Positions 60,767-64,000 of a stretch of 64,000 bases of DNA are shown in pieces; position 1 is the first letter of the stretch, and every line of letters begins with the position of its first letter. The notes beneath the pieces are model-generated. The model saw only the letters and a list, made by a program, of their open reading frames with translations, was not told the DNA's origin and ran no database searches. The position numbers and the translations under genes are program-made. The DNA comes from Agrobacterium larrymoorei (lineage in GTDB: Bacteria; Pseudomonadota; Alphaproteobacteria; Rhizobiales; Rhizobiaceae), in the NCBI RefSeq assembly GCF_030819275.1, contig NZ_JAUTBL010000002.1:1924501-1988500 (forward strand), in the 5' to 3' direction.

Positions 60767-61084
60767 GATCCCACCTCAAACTGAAACCGCTTCCAGAGGA
60801 TGCTGGAAGCGGTAGATCTCTTGCATAAAAGACTTGGCAGAACTGCGCAACAAAAAGGCGCACTGCCTGAAAATCAAGCTGTCCACTGCCGTAACGGAAG
60901 ATCAAGTCGATCGACCCGCGAAGTGCGATGGAAAACATCAGCTTAAGCTTATATTTACAGTTCTCACTCAAACGTTTCTTAGCTGATGAAAATCAATTCT
61001 CGGGTGCATGATGCGCGCCGCAATTGCCAATGGCATGTTTCCAGTCAATCCGGTCTCAGGCCGGACCATCCGAGGACCATTATT
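60767..61084. other. 318-base gap between the MATE and chemoreceptor genes
   Basis: No gene is seen. The chemoreceptor frame is open back to 60986, but a ribosome site (GAGGA) favours the start at 61085. No hairpin or repeat stands out. It must hold two divergent promoters. Confidence 0.45.
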
Positions 61085-63172
61085 TTGTCCACGAAATCGA
61101 ACTTGATGACGCGGATCGTTATTTCCGCTTCTTGTCTTGTCGTCGCTGCCTTCGCCGGTTTCTCCATTTACATCGACAGCCTCCAGCGCAGTGCTGCCCA
61201 CAGCTTTGTCTCCGAAAAGGTCAATTCCACCGGTGAAGAAGCAGCAACCAGCATTGCCAACTGGCTGAACGGTCGCGTCATCATGACCGAGATGGTTGCC
61301 TCTGCCCTGAGCAAGGGCGCCGATCAGGTAACGCTCCAGAAGGCACTCGAGAATGACGTTCTGGCCCGCGAATTCAAGTCGACCTATTTCGGCGATGAGG
61401 CCGGTGTCTTCACCATGTGGCCCAGCGAAAAAATGCCGGAGGGCTATGACCCGCGCAAACGCCCATGGTACCAGGCGGCCGTTGCGGTCAACGCGCCGAT
61501 CCTGACCGAACCCTATATCGATTCCTCCACCAGCGAACTTGTGGTCAGTGCCGCCATCCCGGTGAAGCGCAGCGGCAAGCTGGCAGGTGTTGCCGCAAGC
61601 GATTTCACGCTGACAAGCCTTGTCGACATCATCAAGAAGATCGATGCCGGCCCGGATGGCTACGCCTTCCTTGTCAATAATGACGGCACAATCCTCATCC
61701 ACCCGGATGCGAGCGTGATCTCCAAAAAGCTCGCAGATCTCTTCCCCGTGGACACGCCGAAGATCAGCACCGCGCTTAGCCAGACGCAGTTGAACGGCGC
61801 CGATAAGATCATCAGCTTCATTCCGGTGGAGGGCTTGCCGTCCGTCAACTGGCACCTGGGCTTCGTCGTCGACAGCAAAGCCGCCTTCGCGTCTGTCTCC
61901 GACTTTCGCGTGGCGGCGATCATCGCGACGGTCCTTGCCGTTGCCTGCATGATCGGCTGCCTGATTCTGCTTCTCAGCCGCGTGGTCATCGCACCGGTAA
62001 CACGCATGACCTCCGCTATGGAGCAGCTTGCCGCCGGCAATCTCAATATCGCCATTCCCGGCCAGGAGCGCACCGACCAGATCGGCTCTATGGCCAGCGC
62101 CGTTGCCGTCTTCCGCACCAATGCACTGGAGCGCCAGCGTCTGGAGGGCGATGCCGAACGCAACCGCACCATGACGGAACAGGAGCGCGCCGAACGCGAG
62201 CGGCAATCCGCGAAGGACAGTGCCGATATCCAGTTTGCCGTTGATGCGCTGGCCGAAGGCCTGACCCATCTTTCCAATGGCAATCTGAACTACCGTATCA
62301 ACACGCCCTTCGTTGCGCGCGTCGATCGCCTGCGCTCCGACTTCAACGACTCCATCACCAAGCTCAATGCAGCTCTCGTCAATGTCGGCCACAACGCGAA
62401 CGCCATCGACGCGGGCGCGAGCGAAATCCGTCATTCGGCGGATGATCTCTCCAAGCGCACCGAGCAGCAGGCGGCGTCCGTCGAAGAGACCGCAGCAGCG
62501 TTGGAAGAGATCACCACCACCGTCAAGGATTCGGCGAAGCGCGCCGAAGAGGTCGGTCGTCTGGTCGAGCGTGCGCGTCAGAACGCAGAACAATCCGGTG
62601 TGGTGGTTGGCGATGCGGTTAAGGCCATGGAGGGCATCGAGCACTCCTCCACCGAAATCTCCAAGATCATCGGCGTCATCGACGAGATTGCCTTCCAGAC
62701 CAACCTGCTTGCGCTCAATGCAGGCGTGGAAGCGGCCCGCGCGGGCGAAGCGGGCAAGGGCTTCGCGGTCGTTGCCCAGGAAGTGCGCGAACTCGCTCAA
62801 CGCTCTGCCAATGCCGCGAAGGAAATCAAGACCCTGATCAGCACCTCCACCACGCAGGTTGCCTCCGGCGTGACGCTGGTCGGCAATGCCGGCAAGGCGC
62901 TGGACACCATCGTTGCGGAAGTGCAGGAGATCAACAAGCACATCGACGCCATCGTGCGCGCCACCCGCGAACAGTCCACCGGTCTTCAGGAGATCAACAC
63001 CGCGATCAACACGATCGACCAAGGCACGCAACAGAACGCTGCAATGGTGGAAGAGCAGACAGCCGCCAGCCATGGCCTCGCCACGGAAGCCGCGGCACTG
63101 AAGACGCTGCTCGCCCAGTTCAAGCTATCGCAGAACGAACGCCCACAGAGGAGCTACGGCCAAGCCGCCTGA
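61085..63172 (+). CDS. Methyl-accepting chemotaxis protein with dCache sensor
   Basis: About 695 residues from the TTG at 61085 with GAGGA ahead; ATG 61106 is possible. TM1 ([20 protein letters not shown]). The periplasmic dCache_1 domain (about 35-285) has [26 protein letters not shown] and VSAAIPV, a pattern seen in amine/amino-acid/carboxylate binders. TM2 ([23 protein letters not shown]) and HAMP segments follow. The signalling hairpin contains [42 protein letters not shown]. It ends QRSYGQAA without a CheR/CheB-binding pentapeptide. Confidence 0.92.
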   Translation: MSTKSNLMTRIVISASCLVVAAFAGFSIYIDSLQRSAAHSFVSEKVNSTGEEAATSIANWLNGRVIMTEMVASALSKGADQVTLQKALENDVLAREFKSTYFGDEAGVFTMWPSEKMPEGYDPRKRPWYQAAVAVNAPILTEPYIDSSTSELVVSAAIPVKRSGKLAGVAASDFTLTSLVDIIKKIDAGPDGYAFLVNNDGTILIHPDASVISKKLADLFPVDTPKISTALSQTQLNGADKIISFIPVEGLPSVNWHLGFVVDSKAAFASVSDFRVAAIIATVLAVACMIGCLILLLSRVVIAPVTRMTSAMEQLAAGNLNIAIPGQERTDQIGSMASAVAVFRTNALERQRLEGDAERNRTMTEQERAERERQSAKDSADIQFAVDALAEGLTHLSNGNLNYRINTPFVARVDRLRSDFNDSITKLNAALVNVGHNANAIDAGASEIRHSADDLSKRTEQQAASVEETAAALEEITTTVKDSAKRAEEVGRLVERARQNAEQSGVVVGDAVKAMEGIEHSSTEISKIIGVIDEIAFQTNLLALNAGVEAARAGEAGKGFAVVAQEVRELAQRSANAAKEIKTLISTSTTQVASGVTLVGNAGKALDTIVAEVQEINKHIDAIVRATREQSTGLQEINTAINTIDQGTQQNAAMVEEQTAASHGLATEAAALKTLLAQFKLSQNERPQRSYGQAA

Positions 63173-63317
63173 TCGTTAGCGTGACATATTCGGCCCGAGA
63201 TCCTTGAATGGTTTTCGGGCCTTTTCTGTCGCGTCAGACACGGGAGAGCCTGCCTGCCCTTGCCTCGCCCTCAGGCGCGAGACATGGTTTCCAGATTACG
63301 ATTCGGAGGAACAACGA

Positions 63318-63797
63318 ATGTGGGAGATTCTCTGGCGCGGCACGGCGATGGGCATCGGTGGCACACTCTTCATGGATGTCTGGGCGATCATCCTGCACCG
63401 TGCCTTCAGCCAACCGGCCGCCAATTGGGGGCCCGTCGGTCGCTGGTTCTGGCATCTGCCCAAAGGCAAGGTCTTCCACGACAGCATTGCGACGGCTGAG
63501 CCGCACGCCAATGAAGTCGCGATCGGCTGGATCGCCCATTATGCCGTGGGTATCCTCTACGGCATTCTCCTTGCGCTCATCGTGCCCACCGGCTGGTTCG
63601 CAGCCCCCACATTCCTCTTGCCCTTCATCGTCGGCATCGTCACGGTCGGCGCAGGCTGGTTCCTGCTGCAACCCGGTCTCGGTATCGGCTGGGCTGCCTC
63701 CAAGACACCGAACCCCAACAAGGTGCGTGCGCTCAACCTCGTTGCCCACACGATCTTCGCGCTTGGCATGTTCGTCACCGCTTTGCTGATCGCTTAA
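63318..63797 (+). CDS. DUF2938 family membrane protein
   Basis: 159 residues and about four membrane segments. GGAGG precedes the ATG at 63318 (MWEILWRGTAMGIGGTLFMDVWA). Conserved parts are NWGPVGRWFWHLPKG, ATAEPHANEVAIGWIAHYAVGILYG and GWFLLQPGLGIGWAASKTPNPNKVRALNLVAHTIFALGMF. Function unknown. The stop overlaps the stop of the converging LysR gene by two bases, so transcripts collide here. Confidence 0.87.
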   Translation: MWEILWRGTAMGIGGTLFMDVWAIILHRAFSQPAANWGPVGRWFWHLPKGKVFHDSIATAEPHANEVAIGWIAHYAVGILYGILLALIVPTGWFAAPTFLLPFIVGIVTVGAGWFLLQPGLGIGWAASKTPNPNKVRALNLVAHTIFALGMFVTALLIA

Positions 63798-64000
63798 ACT
63801 TCACCCTGCAGAAGCGGCTTCAACAGCGGGTTGGGGAAACGGCGCTTGATCGTCACGGCGTAGAAGGATTCGACCATGCCCGGCAGCGCATCGAACTCCA
63901 CCAGCGTTCCCGCCTCCAGTTCTCCTTTGACGACGATAGGCGGCAGGACCGCAAGCCCTGCTCCCTCGCGTGCCAGAAGACGCATCATCGCCATGTCATC
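63794..64000 (-). CDS. LysR family regulator, C-terminal part (cut by window edge)
   Basis: 69 codons are visible, reading DDMAMMRLLAREGAGLAVLPPIVVKGELEAGTLVEFDALPGMVESFYAVTIKRRFPNPLLK. This is the end of a LysR substrate-binding domain. The LPGMVESFYAV..RRFPNP pattern resembles the NhaR type. The DNA-binding part lies outside the window. Converging overlap with the DUF2938 gene, a frequent pairing for a regulator and its neighbour only when divergent, so no regulatory link is implied. Confidence 0.75.
   Translation of the reverse strand, partial: DDMAMMRLLAREGAGLAVLPPIVVKGELEAGTLVEFDALPGMVESFYAVTIKRRFPNPLLKPLLQGEV

Overview
The window looks like chromosomal DNA of a rhizobial alphaproteobacterium, most likely the Agrobacterium/Rhizobium group. 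The evidence is GC-rich coding with alphaproteobacterial protein types, the dnaG-rpoD / yqeY / carA neighbourhood, a phytochrome that closely resembles Agrobacterium Agp2 (chromophore Cys13, HWE kinase, fused receiver, 850 residues), and several rhizobial-type intergenic palindromic repeats. There is no phage, CRISPR array or large plasmid module. The only complete mobile element is one IS5-family insertion sequence.

Layout. 1-15 kb: the start of a chemoreceptor gene at the edge, ettA (ABC-F, frameshifted), a serine hydrolase, a CoA-transferase/TPP-enzyme pair, a HugZ-like protein, RidA, a small phosphatase-like protein, an aldose-epimerase-like protein, an L,D-transpeptidase, a TetR-controlled MFS exporter with two matching operators, a BrnTA toxin-antitoxin pair, a solitary ParA and a VOC protein. 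15-29 kb: a metabolic island. On the minus strand, permease - glutamine-synthetase-like ligase - aldehyde dehydrogenase (frameshifted) - iron alcohol dehydrogenase, plus an N-formylglutamate-amidohydrolase-like gene. On the plus strand, an RpiR regulator, a four-gene ABC importer, a zinc alcohol dehydrogenase and a PP2C-type phosphatase. The left half fits uptake, gamma-glutamylation, oxidation and deglutamylation of an amino alcohol such as ethanolamine.

29-47 kb: an MHS-family transporter, a DUF502 protein, glmS and glmU (amino-sugar precursor of the cell wall), a DMT exporter, glutathione-dependent formaldehyde dehydrogenase, cobalamin-dependent metH with a perfect 20-bp palindrome upstream, a sugar epimerase, a GYF_2-RDD membrane protein, tRNA-Ile2 (CAU), a SIMPL-domain protein and small secreted or membrane proteins. 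47-64 kb: YjbQ, the Agp2-like phytochrome, the insertion sequence placed exactly at the stop codon of a DUF930 gene, rpoD and dnaG, yqeY divergent from carA, a MATE exporter, a dCache chemoreceptor, a DUF2938 protein and the 3' part of a LysR regulator.

Four genes (ettA, the TetR gene, the aldehyde dehydrogenase and the DUF930 gene) each carry one apparent extra G/C in a short homopolymer. Removing one base restores a family-typical protein in every case. This pattern suggests base-call errors at least as much as real pseudogenes.
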